Shown piece by piece: positions 1 through 10,612 of a DNA stretch of 64,000 nt. Every line of letters starts with the position of its first letter. Position 1 is the first letter of the stretch. The stretch lies in NCBI RefSeq assembly GCF_003628535.1, contig NZ_RBCI01000011.1, positions 62,001 through 126,000 on the forward strand, written 5' to 3'. Under the pieces are notes generated by a model. The model was not told where the DNA came from. It did no database searches and saw only the letters and a program-made list of their open reading frames with translations. A program made the position numbers and the translations under genes. This DNA is from Flavisolibacter nicotianae. Its GTDB lineage: Bacteria > Bacteroidota > Bacteroidia > Chitinophagales > Chitinophagaceae.

Positions 1-2
1 TC

Positions 3-3000
3 TTTACTGTGACTGATGAAAAAATCAGAAATGCAGGTACCAATAATTTCACGCTTTCATCAGTTGACAATATCCTCTCTTTTGAGATTGATTTTTACGC
101 CAACAAATTTTTCTACAATACTTCATTCACTTGTACCGCCAACCTCACTATCGAAGCCTATGACCGTTTTGATACCACACAAAAAATTCCCGGTTGGCCG
201 AAAACCATTAAACTTGAAATAAAGTATAATAAAAATGAAGGCGAACGTTACAAAGGAATGGGGTTGTACAAATTCAAGGGCGCACATAAGTTTAAAGTCA
301 CCGTTGACAGCATCAGCAGTGCAGAGTTGGGTAGCCCGTTGCCTGAAATCTTTTTGCTAAAGGGAACAACCATTGTTCACGACCGCAAGTACGATCTGCA
401 ACCGCCGTTATCGACCGCCCGCACAACGTATACAAAAGAGCCTGGCAAATTGAACCTGCAATGGAACCCGGGTGATTATCCGGGTGCCGAAATGTTTGAC
501 CTGGAGTACACCTTCATTGACAAGCACAGCCTAATCAGCGAGCGGCTGCGGACAGCGTTCAGCCCCTCCACCAATGTATCGGGACCTTTTCAGGTTCCTG
601 CTGATACGTTAAACAAATGGTTTAAAAACAACAGTACCCGGGTTACGTTGACATCACCTTCTTACTTGTTGAACCTTTCTTATGATAGTGGATATGTGTT
701 ATTCCGGATACGTGGTGTGCAAATGTCTATGCCGCCGGATGAGATTCGACTGACAACAGTCTGGAACTACCAGGCGATAGATGGCAACACACAGGTACAA
801 ACCACTGCGGCAATTTTTACCGATGGACATGAACAAAATTTAAACTGGCAATATGCCGCCACCTTTGCCGAAGAGGGCAAGCGTAAAGAAGTAATGTCTT
901 ATTTTGATGGCTCACTGAAAGGCAGGCAAGCCGTTACCATCAACAATTCCGACAATCGTTCGGTGGTGCAAGAGTCGATTTACGATGAAATAGGCCGGCC
1001 AGTGGTCAGTTTGCTGCCGGCACCTGCTGACGACAGCACCTTGCACTACTTCCGAGCTTTTAACCGCAACCAGGCCGGCAATCCTTTCAGCTTTACCGAT
1101 ATTGTTTACGCAAAATGTGGTGTTACAGTCAGCCCGTTATCTACTGCTTCGGGTACTTCACAATACTATTCACCACAAAATCCATTTACCGGTTTCCTCC
1201 ATCAAGCGTACATCCCAGATGCATTGGGATATCCCATTGCCGTAACAGAGCACACGCCAGATAATACCGGTAGGATCAAGCGACAAGGTGGCGTAGGCGC
1301 TGCATTTCAATTAAACAAGGGTCACGAAACTTCGTACTTCTATGGTAAGCCTGCACAACCAGAGCTGGATAGGCTTTTCGGATCTGAGGCAGGAGAAGCC
1401 AGCCATTACCTGAAAAACATGGTCGTTGACCCGAATGGGCAAATCAGCGTAAGCTACGTGAACGCCAGCGGCAAAACGATTGCAACCGCTTTGGCAGGGA
1501 AAAGCCCACCAAACCTGCATCCGCTTCCTTCAAACAGCGAGAGTACGATAGTGAAAATGACAAATGAGCTGATTACAGGAAAGAGCTTTGTACCGAATGC
1601 AGCGTCTTATTCGCTGACAGCCTCGGCTACATTTCTTGCTCCCGTTACCGGAGATTACATCTTTACTTACAATGTAAATCCCCAGCGCCTCGATATTGCT
1701 CATGGCGAAAACGGTGAAAAGACCATCTGTAACACCTGTTATTATGACGTATTGATTACGGTAAGAGATGGTTGCGATGATACTATTCAAACCAGGCAAG
1801 TGCCTGCTGGTTTTGTATTTGACTCAACCTGTGCTGTCCCTGCGCCTATTAGTGGAACCTTTACAGCTGGGATTAGTAAGATCGGTGAATACAATGTTTC
1901 CTATGAATTAAAAGTGAGTAAGGCAGCTCTTGATTTTTACGATGCAGAGCACATTAAAAAGAATACAAACCTGAAGAAGGTAAACAGCTTTTTGCTCGAT
2001 CAGTTAAAGGAAACTGATTTTACGGGTTGCTATAGCAACTGTGAAACCTGTAAGGAAGATTTGGGTGACAAAGAAGAATTCAACAATTACTTCAAAACCT
2101 TGTACGATAAAAGTGCTGTGGAATTTGGTGAAGCTGATTCTTTGTGGGTGAACAACCTCTACGACAGCTTGTATGCGAATTGTGCTGCTTTGCAAGCTTC
2201 CGCCGATTGCGGCAGCGGGCCTTGTGAGGATCGCCTTGTTTTGCTCAAAGCCGATGTAACACCTGCGGGCCAGTACGCACTACTTGACAGCACCTGGCAA
2301 CACTTCACCAACGTTGACGGTGAGAACGACTCTACTTCGGTGTTTGCATTCCATAACGATGGAACCAATGTTCTGTATAACTACACTTCCATTGATTTTA
2401 CGGATGGGAGTGGAAAAATAGACTCTGTTGCCAATAGTGTAGGAGATCTTGTGCCTGTGAAGCAACTGACACAAGATGAATTTATCAAAAATTGGAAGGA
2501 CTCGTGGGCAGATTCTCTTGTTACCCGTCATCCGGAGTATTGCTATTATCGCTGGTGTTTGGCCAATCCGGGTAGTTATGCGTTTGACGACATGATCCAG
2601 GATTTTGACGATGCAGACAGCGCCATGCGTGCCGGTTATTTTGACTCAACCCGTGTGCGGTATGACGCCCTGTTGCAGTATGACCCATTTTTCAATGGTG
2701 GCCTCGGCTCTTCGCTAAAGGACCGTATGCGTGATAGCCTGCGCCTTTTTTCCCGTACGCTGCTGCGTTACGGGGTGCCTGATAAAACTATTTTGCAATT
2801 TATCGATGTAGCGTTGTATTGCAACAATCAGTACAGCGGTTGGCAAGGTTGTCTGCCACCCGACAATGAATGCCGCAGTGATTACCAGGAATGGCTCCTT
2901 TACCGGAACCTTTACTTAAACCTGAAGCGAAAGTTTTATGAAGAAGCAAGACGGACCAGCAATGATCCTGTATTTGCCAATTGCTCCAATTGTTCCATCG

Positions 3001-6000
3001 GGAAGGATAACTTTTCCCTGGCTAATGCACCCATAGCTATTAATCCTGCAACTCCTTTCTCTGATTCCACTACCTGTAACTATTCGTGTCCCGGTGGCAT
3101 TTACTCACCGGCCGACAGAAACGGAATTTCCTTCTTTGTTCAATACGGCACACCCACCGTTTCGCCCACGAATACACCTTCAGGTTACGGCAACTGCCAG
3201 TTCTACAATGTTTTTGACTTGCAAAAAGGCGGAGGGATAAGCTGCCGGTTTCTAAATGTATGGGTTTGTATGTACGATTCTTCCTGCAATGTCACGGCTC
3301 CGCCTTCCTCGTGTGGGCAAAGTTTTAGCGGTTCATCGCCCGCTATCAGCGGATTTTATACATACCCTGATCAAACCATTAATGTGCATACGGTTGCACA
3401 AGGCGGTAGTATTAGCCTGTATTACGACGCCATTGAACTACCAAACAATTTTACCATATACGACGGCACAACAGGGGCCATGATTGCCACTACAGGCTGG
3501 CAGGGCTACGCTACCTATGAGGGGCAGTGGGGAAATAGCCTGAACACGCAACCCAGCGGCGTACTGACGTTTACCCGAGGTGCTTCCTCCACTTATATTC
3601 TGCGGGTGACTACCCAAACGCAGCAATATGAAAATGATGCATGGAATGCCAGCATTGCTTGTGATTCTTCCGCTGGCGCCGCGCCTTGTCCTGTGCCGGC
3701 TTCCTATCCCTCTCAATGTCCGGACAATGCACAAGCTTCACTTTACAAAGATAAAATCCGTCGCTACCCTGACTATGTCAACACCGACAGTTTTATCGGT
3801 CAGGTGCTGGCATCCAATCCTGCGGGGCAAAGCCAAGCTAACGCCGCAGCTATCATTGACGAATGTAAAAGCTCCTGCGAAGCCCAAGCTGATAATTGGA
3901 TTGCGGCACTTTCCAATTGCAATGCCGACTCTGCTCAACTGACGCAACTACGTGCAGCCTTTGTAGAGATATGCAGCGCCGGCTGTGCTTACAGCAAAGG
4001 CAATCACGGCTCCTCATCTGTGCCAGCGGGATCGGGCACTGCTTACAATAGCTTTGAAGAGGCCATTATTGGCATTCTCGGTGCAGACCATCTTAACGAT
4101 GCCTGTACGGCAGAACTCATTGGAACACCTTATCCCTACAATCGGCAGCCGTTTGATGCGAACCGCACCGTCTTTACAACCGATTACGATATCTGCAACA
4201 AACTGCAGCAATATAGAAGTCAATACAGCGCTTCAGGCTTTGCCGGCAGCCTTCATGCTTATTTGCAGGAACTACTAAAGTCGGATTATACACTCGATTC
4301 GCTCGACCTTGACAATCTGGTAAAAAGCTGCACCACCTGCAATGGCATTCTCAAAGAGCCGGTTGTGTTGCCCATCGCCTTTGAGCCCGGAAGCCGGCCC
4401 TGCCTTGACTGTGGCAGTGTGCAACAACTCCTGTCCTCCTTCACTGCGAAGTACAACATCACGCCTGCCAACCCAAGGTATGAAACCTTGCTCACCAACT
4501 ACTTCAACCACAGTCTCGGCTTTTCGCTTACCTACCAGGATTACCGCGACTTTATGGACAGCTGCGATGCACACGGAGGCAACTACAGCGGTCGCCTTTG
4601 CGACCAGCCGGTAAGCCCGGCTGAAAGCAGTGCGGTTACGGAGGGAAATAGTTGCACGGGTGAACTGTTTAATACAGCGCTGGAAAATGCCTATATCGAG
4701 TACAACCAATATATTGACTCGGTACACCTTGCCTTCCGCGAAGCCTACACCACGAAGTGCTTGAACGTGCAAGCCGGCCTGAGCATGACAGCCGATCTTT
4801 ACGAATACCACTATACCCTTTACTATTACGACCAAAGTGGCAACCTGGTGAAAACCATCCCACCCGAAGGCGTGAAGCTGCTTACGCAGCAGCAGATTGA
4901 TACGGTGCAACAGTACCGTAAGCTGAACACCGATGGTTGCTACCAATACAGCAATTACCTGAAGTTAAACGAAAGTGCTTCAGCAGGGGGGCGCATTCAG
5001 GGCAACAAGGCGTTCTATCCGCTCATGGGTAGCAAAGCCTATACAATCGAGATGTGGGTGAAGCCGTCGAGCTATGCCGACCAGGGGCTATTCAGCCATG
5101 CCATGCATGCAACCACCAGTCCTACGGTCTATTCCGGTGTGTCGCTATCGCTGGTCAACAAAAAACTGAATGTCTATCTCTATGACATGATCAACAGTGC
5201 GTCGAGCCCGGATGTGCCGGAGATCAAATTGCAATCGGCTGACGTGACCGGAAAGTTAAAGCTGAACGAATGGAACCACATTGCCGTAACGGTACAAGGC
5301 AGCGGTTACGGTTCGGTAAGGCTGTTCTTGAATGGACAAGACCCTGCCAGTCGTTACCTGAAAGACACGCCTTGCGAACTTTTTCAAACGACCGACGGCC
5401 AGAGCTTTACAGTAGGAACGGCTTATAGTTGGAATGAAAGCCAACCCGGTGCGCCACCCGTTGAGGTGGATGCGACCAATCTTGGTGTAAAACAATTCCG
5501 CCTTTATAACCGTGCACTGACTAACTCGGAAGTCGTGCAAAACGCTTTTTCGGGTTGTCTGCTACCTGCTTCTGAAGTTGGGCTGAAGGCTTGGTTGCCA
5601 TTGACGAGCCTCCCCATTACCGATCTTACCGACCCTGTGGTCAATGCAAGTGCAGAAAATGATATAAGTGTTGGTAGCGGCCTTGGACCTGTTTTTCCGG
5701 ACCACGGACTGCCAACAACCTATACGTACAACAGTCTGAACCAGGTGATCAGACAAAACTCACCCGACGGTGGCGAAAGCCAGTTCTGGTACGACCGGCT
5801 GGGACGCCTGAGCGCATCGCAGAACGCGGAACAAAAAGATCCATCGAACGGTGGGGAGGCAAACCGTTACAGCTACACACTTTACGACAAGCTAGGCCGC
5901 ATTACTACTGTTGGAGAAAAAACCGGCGTAGCGGATCTTGCCACCGTTGATACCAAAGATGATCAGGCGCTGTCCGGATGGCTGGCCGCAGGTTCTAACA

Positions 6001-8963
6001 AACAGGTAACCAAGACCCTTTACGACGATCCGGTGAACCTGACCTTTCAAACCATGGGCAACAGCCGCAAAAGGGTAGTGGCTTCCGTTTTCCTGGAGAA
6101 TGAGAGTGAGCTGGAAGGCGACTCCACGCTCTACGCCTACGACCTTTCCGGCAACGTGAAAACACTGGTGCAACACGTAAAGGCCTTACTGGCGAACGAT
6201 CCGGATAACGGGAAAAAACGGGTGGATTACGACTACGACCTCATAAGCGGCAAAGTGAACAAGCTAACGTACCAAAAGGGCCGTGGCGACCAGTTCTTTT
6301 ACCAATATGGGTATGATGCCGAGAACCGGCTGACGAGTGCGCAAACGAGCCGTGACGGGCTTGTGTGGACGCAGGACGCTACCTACCGCTATTACTTGCA
6401 CGGTCCGCTGGCCCGTACTGAGTTAGGTCACTACAAAGTGCAGGGCGTCGACTATGCCTATACCCTGCAGGGGTGGCTCAGAGGCATTAACAGCGATACC
6501 TTGAACTCCGCGAAGGAGATCGGTGGCGATGGTGAGCCGAATACTTTATTTAGCAAAGTATCCAAAGATGTCTATGCCTTTACCCTGGGATATTACGGCG
6601 GTGATTACACACCCATTGGGGGCACCGCTGCACCGGCTTTTGGCTTGGTGCCCTACAGTGCACCCAGCAGTTTAGCGGCAACGGGCAATTCACTTTACAA
6701 CGGTAACATCAGCTATACCACAGTGGCACTTTCAAAAATCAACAATGGCGCCACTGCCGGCTATACCTATGGTTACGACCAGCTTAACCGCTTGCGGGAG
6801 ATGCGGCAGCACACGGTGAACGGCGCCTGGAGCAACAGCAACATTATTGATGCGTACAGCGAATCCATCGCCTACGATGCCAATGGCAACATTTTACAGT
6901 ACCTGCGCAAAGGGGCAAATACTGCTGGTCAGCCACTGGACATGGACAGCCTTACCTACAAGTACAACCGGGATGCTGATGGCCGGCTGCTCACCAACCG
7001 GTTAAACCATGTAAGAGATGCTGTGAGCAGCAGCAACTATACCATAGATATTGATGATCAGGCACCGGACAACTATGCCTATGACAAGATCGGAAACCTG
7101 ACCAAAGACAATGCTGAACATATTTCAGGCATCAATTGGACGGTGTACGGCAAGATCAAAAACATCACAAAGGGGGGCAGCACGGCCTCACAGATCAATT
7201 ATGGGTACGATGCCGGAGGAAACAGGACGCTGAAAACCGTGGGCGCCGGTGAAGCCCTGAAAAAGACCTTTTATATACGGGATGCGCAGGGCAATGTGCT
7301 GGCGGTTTATACACGCAAAAACAGTGAAGCCGTTAAATGGGAGGAACAACATCTTTATGGCAGTAGCCGTTTGGGCATGTGGCAATGGGATACCCTTGTT
7401 CCCGCTACGGCACCCCTTGTACAAAGTGATGGACAGCCTATCTTTGATAGCCTGCTACTAGGCAGCCGTACCTATGAGCTATCGAATCATTTGGGTAACG
7501 TGCTGGCGACGATCTCTGATAAGAAGATCGGTGTATCTTCACCACAAGACAGTTCTTTGATTGAGCACTACAGGGCGGAAGTAACCACAGCCCAGGACTA
7601 TTACCCCTTCGGGATGCTAATGCCGGAGCGCTCGGGGGCGCTGAGTGCCAGCGGGTTGTGGCAAAATGCGGGCAACGGAAGTGCCCTTCCGGCCAACCCG
7701 GTCTATGACAGCCGCACGGGCAATGAGCCCCTGGAGTACAAGGCCACCGAGACCATCACCTTTGTAGAGGGCTTTGAAAGCGGGGTGAACGATGCCTTTG
7801 AGGCCTATATCACAACGGATAATGGAGGTGGTAGCGGTGGAAATGGTGGCAGTGGTGCAGGCTTGTATGCTGATGGTGGGTATCGCTATGGGTTTAACGG
7901 CAAAGAGAACGATGATGAAGTGAAGGGAGTGGAAGGCAGCCAGCAGGACTACGGCATGCGCATCTATGACCCACGACTAGGTAGATTTTTAAGCGTGGAT
8001 CCCCTAGAAGATGAATATCCGTGGAATAGTCCTTATAGTTTTGCTGAAGGCGATCCTGGCAACTACATTGATTTAGACGGTGCCGAAAAATCAAAAAGCG
8101 AACTCCAACAGATTGACCGTCAAAATACAACCCGCCTTCAAGTTATAAAACAGAATGCAAATCTGCTGGCAATTGCCACCCGCGGTGCTTCAGATGCTCT
8201 GTTAAATGCTAATACCGTTGGCTTTTCGGAAATGTTCGGTACTCATTTGAACGATTACAATTCCGATGCTGAAAGAGAAGCATATCTCAGGGGAAGGATT
8301 TCCGGAGATGTTATTGCAGGCTTACAATCAGCGAACGAAATTGGCACCGGCGGTGGTATTGCCTTGGCTTCCGGTGGCGAAACAATGGGTGCCGGGGCAG
8401 TTGTTGGAGGTGCTGTTGCTTTGCATGGATTTGGTGTGGGTGTTACAGCGGCAAGCGATATTGGCTGGGCGATAAAACAGCTTTACCAGCTGAATATGCA
8501 GGGCACAGCAGGAAACGATGCCACCAACTCTACAAACCAACAAGCTCAATCTGCTCATCAAAAAAGTAGCAACGCTTCTAACAGCAATACATCTAATGGA
8601 AATCAGTCAAATATCAAAACAAATCAACAGAAAGGGACGAGTCGAGAAGCGGCAGAACTGGCAGAGCTGAAACAAAACAATCCTAATGCATCAGTACTAG
8701 CAGAACGTTATTTAAGAGACAAAAACGGGAAAATATTAAAAGATCCACTTACCGGGGAAGCAAGAAGAATTGACTTTGCTGTCATTGAGAATGGAAGAGT
8801 CAAGCAGTTGGTTGAAACTACAAGTCTTACGGCAAATAAGACAGCGCAGACAGCAAAAGAAATGCGCATTAGAAATGCCGGTGGAACCTTTATAAGAGAT
8901 TCAAAAACTAGAAAACTTTATGATGTTAGTACTATTCAGACAACTTTAAGCAGAAGACAATAA
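3..8963 (+). CDS. Rhs/YD-repeat polymorphic toxin, full-length copy, 5' end outside window
   Basis: The reading frame is open to the window edge, so the true start lies upstream; about 2985 residues are visible. It should encode a large surface or secreted shell protein that encloses and delivers a C-terminal toxin. Visible parts: a Cys-rich Bacteroidota-type N-terminal region; a LamG/jelly-roll segment (about residues 1660-1850, 'YTIEMWVKP'); YD repeats (about 1905-2430, for example 'YDRLGRLSAS', 'YDKLGRITTV'); the Rhs core end 'YYPFGMLMPERSG' (about 2530) and 'YDPRLGRFLSVDPL' (about 2655). After 'DLDGAE' a variable tip runs to the end. Its last 100 residues contain 'RIDFAV' and 'VETTS', with D and E about 14 apart and a following Lys/Gln-rich helix, as in restriction-endonuclease-fold toxins; that assignment is inference. 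The downstream gene is its likely immunity gene. The codons after PFGM (LMPERS) differ from every stored cassette (KLPGRS). Confidence 0.95.
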   Translation, partial: FTVTDEKIRNAGTNNFTLSSVDNILSFEIDFYANKFFYNTSFTCTANLTIEAYDRFDTTQKIPGWPKTIKLEIKYNKNEGERYKGMGLYKFKGAHKFKVTVDSISSAELGSPLPEIFLLKGTTIVHDRKYDLQPPLSTARTTYTKEPGKLNLQWNPGDYPGAEMFDLEYTFIDKHSLISERLRTAFSPSTNVSGPFQVPADTLNKWFKNNSTRVTLTSPSYLLNLSYDSGYVLFRIRGVQMSMPPDEIRLTTVWNYQAIDGNTQVQTTAAIFTDGHEQNLNWQYAATFAEEGKRKEVMSYFDGSLKGRQAVTINNSDNRSVVQESIYDEIGRPVVSLLPAPADDSTLHYFRAFNRNQAGNPFSFTDIVYAKCGVTVSPLSTASGTSQYYSPQNPFTGFLHQAYIPDALGYPIAVTEHTPDNTGRIKRQGGVGAAFQLNKGHETSYFYGKPAQPELDRLFGSEAGEASHYLKNMVVDPNGQISVSYVNASGKTIATALAGKSPPNLHPLPSNSESTIVKMTNELITGKSFVPNAASYSLTASATFLAPVTGDYIFTYNVNPQRLDIAHGENGEKTICNTCYYDVLITVRDGCDDTIQTRQVPAGFVFDSTCAVPAPISGTFTAGISKIGEYNVSYELKVSKAALDFYDAEHIKKNTNLKKVNSFLLDQLKETDFTGCYSNCETCKEDLGDKEEFNNYFKTLYDKSAVEFGEADSLWVNNLYDSLYANCAALQASADCGSGPCEDRLVLLKADVTPAGQYALLDSTWQHFTNVDGENDSTSVFAFHNDGTNVLYNYTSIDFTDGSGKIDSVANSVGDLVPVKQLTQDEFIKNWKDSWADSLVTRHPEYCYYRWCLANPGSYAFDDMIQDFDDADSAMRAGYFDSTRVRYDALLQYDPFFNGGLGSSLKDRMRDSLRLFSRTLLRYGVPDKTILQFIDVALYCNNQYSGWQGCLPPDNECRSDYQEWLLYRNLYLNLKRKFYEEARRTSNDPVFANCSNCSIGKDNFSLANAPIAINPATPFSDSTTCNYSCPGGIYSPADRNGISFFVQYGTPTVSPTNTPSGYGNCQFYNVFDLQKGGGISCRFLNVWVCMYDSSCNVTAPPSSCGQSFSGSSPAISGFYTYPDQTINVHTVAQGGSISLYYDAIELPNNFTIYDGTTGAMIATTGWQGYATYEGQWGNSLNTQPSGVLTFTRGASSTYILRVTTQTQQYENDAWNASIACDSSAGAAPCPVPASYPSQCPDNAQASLYKDKIRRYPDYVNTDSFIGQVLASNPAGQSQANAAAIIDECKSSCEAQADNWIAALSNCNADSAQLTQLRAAFVEICSAGCAYSKGNHGSSSVPAGSGTAYNSFEEAIIGILGADHLNDACTAELIGTPYPYNRQPFDANRTVFTTDYDICNKLQQYRSQYSASGFAGSLHAYLQELLKSDYTLDSLDLDNLVKSCTTCNGILKEPVVLPIAFEPGSRPCLDCGSVQQLLSSFTAKYNITPANPRYETLLTNYFNHSLGFSLTYQDYRDFMDSCDAHGGNYSGRLCDQPVSPAESSAVTEGNSCTGELFNTALENAYIEYNQYIDSVHLAFREAYTTKCLNVQAGLSMTADLYEYHYTLYYYDQSGNLVKTIPPEGVKLLTQQQIDTVQQYRKLNTDGCYQYSNYLKLNESASAGGRIQGNKAFYPLMGSKAYTIEMWVKPSSYADQGLFSHAMHATTSPTVYSGVSLSLVNKKLNVYLYDMINSASSPDVPEIKLQSADVTGKLKLNEWNHIAVTVQGSGYGSVRLFLNGQDPASRYLKDTPCELFQTTDGQSFTVGTAYSWNESQPGAPPVEVDATNLGVKQFRLYNRALTNSEVVQNAFSGCLLPASEVGLKAWLPLTSLPITDLTDPVVNASAENDISVGSGLGPVFPDHGLPTTYTYNSLNQVIRQNSPDGGESQFWYDRLGRLSASQNAEQKDPSNGGEANRYSYTLYDKLGRITTVGEKTGVADLATVDTKDDQALSGWLAAGSNKQVTKTLYDDPVNLTFQTMGNSRKRVVASVFLENESELEGDSTLYAYDLSGNVKTLVQHVKALLANDPDNGKKRVDYDYDLISGKVNKLTYQKGRGDQFFYQYGYDAENRLTSAQTSRDGLVWTQDATYRYYLHGPLARTELGHYKVQGVDYAYTLQGWLRGINSDTLNSAKEIGGDGEPNTLFSKVSKDVYAFTLGYYGGDYTPIGGTAAPAFGLVPYSAPSSLAATGNSLYNGNISYTTVALSKINNGATAGYTYGYDQLNRLREMRQHTVNGAWSNSNIIDAYSESIAYDANGNILQYLRKGANTAGQPLDMDSLTYKYNRDADGRLLTNRLNHVRDAVSSSNYTIDIDDQAPDNYAYDKIGNLTKDNAEHISGINWTVYGKIKNITKGGSTASQINYGYDAGGNRTLKTVGAGEALKKTFYIRDAQGNVLAVYTRKNSEAVKWEEQHLYGSSRLGMWQWDTLVPATAPLVQSDGQPIFDSLLLGSRTYELSNHLGNVLATISDKKIGVSSPQDSSLIEHYRAEVTTAQDYYPFGMLMPERSGALSASGLWQNAGNGSALPANPVYDSRTGNEPLEYKATETITFVEGFESGVNDAFEAYITTDNGGGSGGNGGSGAGLYADGGYRYGFNGKENDDEVKGVEGSQQDYGMRIYDPRLGRFLSVDPLEDEYPWNSPYSFAEGDPGNYIDLDGAEKSKSELQQIDRQNTTRLQVIKQNANLLAIATRGASDALLNANTVGFSEMFGTHLNDYNSDAEREAYLRGRISGDVIAGLQSANEIGTGGGIALASGGETMGAGAVVGGAVALHGFGVGVTAASDIGWAIKQLYQLNMQGTAGNDATNSTNQQAQSAHQKSSNASNSNTSNGNQSNIKTNQQKGTSREAAELAELKQNNPNASVLAERYLRDKNGKILKDPLTGEARRIDFAVIENGRVKQLVETTSLTANKTAQTAKEMRIRNAGGTFIRDSKTRKLYDVSTIQTTLSRRQ
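7606..8005 (+). repeat. Rhs-core homology block, expressed copy
   Basis: This 400-bp stretch encodes PFGM through GRFLSVDP. It is present, closely similar by eye, at the start of all nine orphan cassettes (from 9363, 11478, 13083, 14843, 16753, about 18571 and 20733 forward; ending at about 28372 and 30294 reverse). It includes a Gly/Ser-rich linker whose length varies between copies. It is the obvious substrate for homologous exchange of toxin tips. Confidence 0.9.
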
Positions 8964-8970
8964 ATATTAT

Positions 8971-9297
8971 ATGGAAAAAGATTTTATCATTGACCAAGTA
9001 AGTTGGCACACACACAAGGATAGAAATTTTGAGATCAATCAAGACCTCATTTATTCATATTTCAAAGGTATAATGACATATCTTCAAATTAGAGGTTTGG
9101 CAACGAAACCGCTCATTCAAGACGCTACTGTGATCAATGACAATACGCGGATTAGTTCGGGTGATTTAACTGAAGAAGGATTGTTGTTGATGAAAAAAGC
9201 ATACGGCAAATGGGTCGATGGGATAATGGATAAAGGCAAGAATCCTTTCGACTATAAAACCCTAGATAATGCTTTAAATAAAATCAGAAATAAGTAA
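8971..9297 (+). CDS. Putative immunity protein for the expressed Rhs tip
   Basis: This 108-residue protein starts 7 bp after the Rhs stop codon. It has no signal peptide or membrane segment, so it should act in the cytoplasm, which fits a nuclease-type tip. I recognise no family. The role is inferred from position: every toxin tip here is followed at once by one small gene with a different sequence. No terminator is visible before the first orphan cassette. Confidence 0.7.
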   Translation: MEKDFIIDQVSWHTHKDRNFEINQDLIYSYFKGIMTYLQIRGLATKPLIQDATVINDNTRISSGDLTEEGLLLMKKAYGKWVDGIMDKGKNPFDYKTLDNALNKIRNK

Positions 9298-9348
9298 GCA
9301 TTTAATACTGTATATCTCCACTTACACACTTGCATTATATTGGTTAAT

Positions 9349-9360
9349 GGTTCTTTGACA
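9349..9360 (+). promoter_or_regulatory. boxA-like element before cassette c1
   Basis: GGTTCTTTGACA matches the bacterial boxA antitermination consensus (TGYTCTTTRAMA) at all but the first position. It ends 2 bp before the cassette homology (CCTTCGGG). Its TGA is in frame with the cassette. The function is inference. Confidence 0.5.
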
Positions 9361-9370
9361 TTCCTTCGGG

Positions 9371-10612
9371 ATGAAGCTGCCGGGCCGCTCGGGTGCGCTG
9401 AGTGCCAGCGGGTTGTGGCAAGATGGGGGCAGTTCCAATGCTCTGCCAGCCAACCCGGTTTACGACAGCCGCACGGGCAATGAGCCCCTGGAGTACAAGG
9501 CCACTGAGACCATCAGCTTTGTGGAGGGCTTTGAAAGCGGGGTGAACGATGCCTTTGAGGCCTACATCACAACGGATAATGGAAGCGGCAGTGGAAATGG
9601 CGGCAGTGCAGCAGGCTTGTATGCTGATGGCGGGTACCGCTATGGCTTCAACGGCAAAGAGAAAGATAATGAGATAAAGGGTGAGGGGAATAGCTTAGAT
9701 TTCGGAGCAAGAATTTACGATCCCAGGCTTGGACGTTGGTTCAGTGATGATCCTAAATCTTCAAAATACCCAAGCTACAGCCCATACATATATTCCGCAA
9801 ATAGTCCGATTACTTTTATTGACCAAGATGGTGAAGATTGGATTGTATCTACTTCAACGGATAAGAAAACTGGCGTAACAACAATCAGTATAACAATCAA
9901 TGCTAAAATTGTGAATAATTCGTCCAAACCTATTGATATGAAAAAGTTAATCAAAAATGTTGAGGCGAATGTTGAAAGGTTATACTCTGGATCAGATCCT
10001 TCCGAGAAGTTGGTCTGGAAAACAAATCTGAATTTGCAGGAGTTTAAACAAGACAAAAACAAGCAGTCTAATCTTAGCAAAACAGATCACTTTTTAGAAG
10101 TTTTAGATGGTGACCATTTCAATAGTAAAACCACAGGGGGTTTCTCAAAGCAAGGTGGACTGTACATCGGTTTAAATGCAGATTATTTTGATAATAAAGG
10201 CACAATAGGGCGAATAAATGCGGGCAACGGCAAAATCGCTTACAATACCTCAATAATAGCTCATGAACTCGGCCATACAGGAGGATTACTCCATCCATGG
10301 GAAATTGAGGATAATCCTAATCTCAATACCGTGAACGGAAAAAAATTGGAAATCCCGGCACAAATAGCTGAAGATAGCAGAAATGACGACTTATATTATA
10401 CGTTTATGGGCTATTCAAGTAATCCGCCTGCTGGAGTGATATTAGACCCTAATATTCCAGCGCGTAATCCAAATAATGCAATGGCAAGTCAAATAAAAGA
10501 TATTAAACGAAATGCAGATAAAGGAAATCTAAATGGTAACGATACATCTACCCCAAGCGGTAAAGTTATACAGAAACGAACTCAAAAAAGTTTTGCAAAT
10601 ACACATGAATAG
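9371..10612 (+). CDS. Orphan Rhs cassette c1 with metzincin-type protease tip
   Basis: The first about 130 residues (from MKLPGRSGALSASGLWQ) copy the Rhs core. The ATG is simply the Met of PFGM and was chosen because an in-frame TGA lies just upstream; there is no obvious ribosome site, so the cassette may be silent. The tip after 'DQDGEDW' carries HELGHTGGLLH (residues 298-308), an exact HExxHxxGxxH zinc motif, followed by a candidate Met-turn 'FMGYS'. This is the signature of metzincin metalloproteases. The core end is slightly divergent (RWFSDDP). The stop codon overlaps the next gene, a lipoprotein and likely immunity protein, which suggests the target is in the periplasm or envelope. The protease motif is seen directly; use as a toxin is inferred from context. 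Confidence 0.85.
   Translation: MKLPGRSGALSASGLWQDGGSSNALPANPVYDSRTGNEPLEYKATETISFVEGFESGVNDAFEAYITTDNGSGSGNGGSAAGLYADGGYRYGFNGKEKDNEIKGEGNSLDFGARIYDPRLGRWFSDDPKSSKYPSYSPYIYSANSPITFIDQDGEDWIVSTSTDKKTGVTTISITINAKIVNNSSKPIDMKKLIKNVEANVERLYSGSDPSEKLVWKTNLNLQEFKQDKNKQSNLSKTDHFLEVLDGDHFNSKTTGGFSKQGGLYIGLNADYFDNKGTIGRINAGNGKIAYNTSIIAHELGHTGGLLHPWEIEDNPNLNTVNGKKLEIPAQIAEDSRNDDLYYTFMGYSSNPPAGVILDPNIPARNPNNAMASQIKDIKRNADKGNLNGNDTSTPSGKVIQKRTQKSFANTHE

Noticed and set aside
4275-4946. Long minus-strand open frame of 223 codons inside the Rhs gene
   Set aside because: It is an antisense shadow: the plus-strand Rhs frame is continuous and shows family motifs, while the minus frame has no recognisable features.
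7830-7870. Gly/Ser-coding short repeats in the core as a CRISPR or microsatellite array
   Set aside because: Units are 6-9 bp within a coding linker, with no spacers; they only vary in length between copies.
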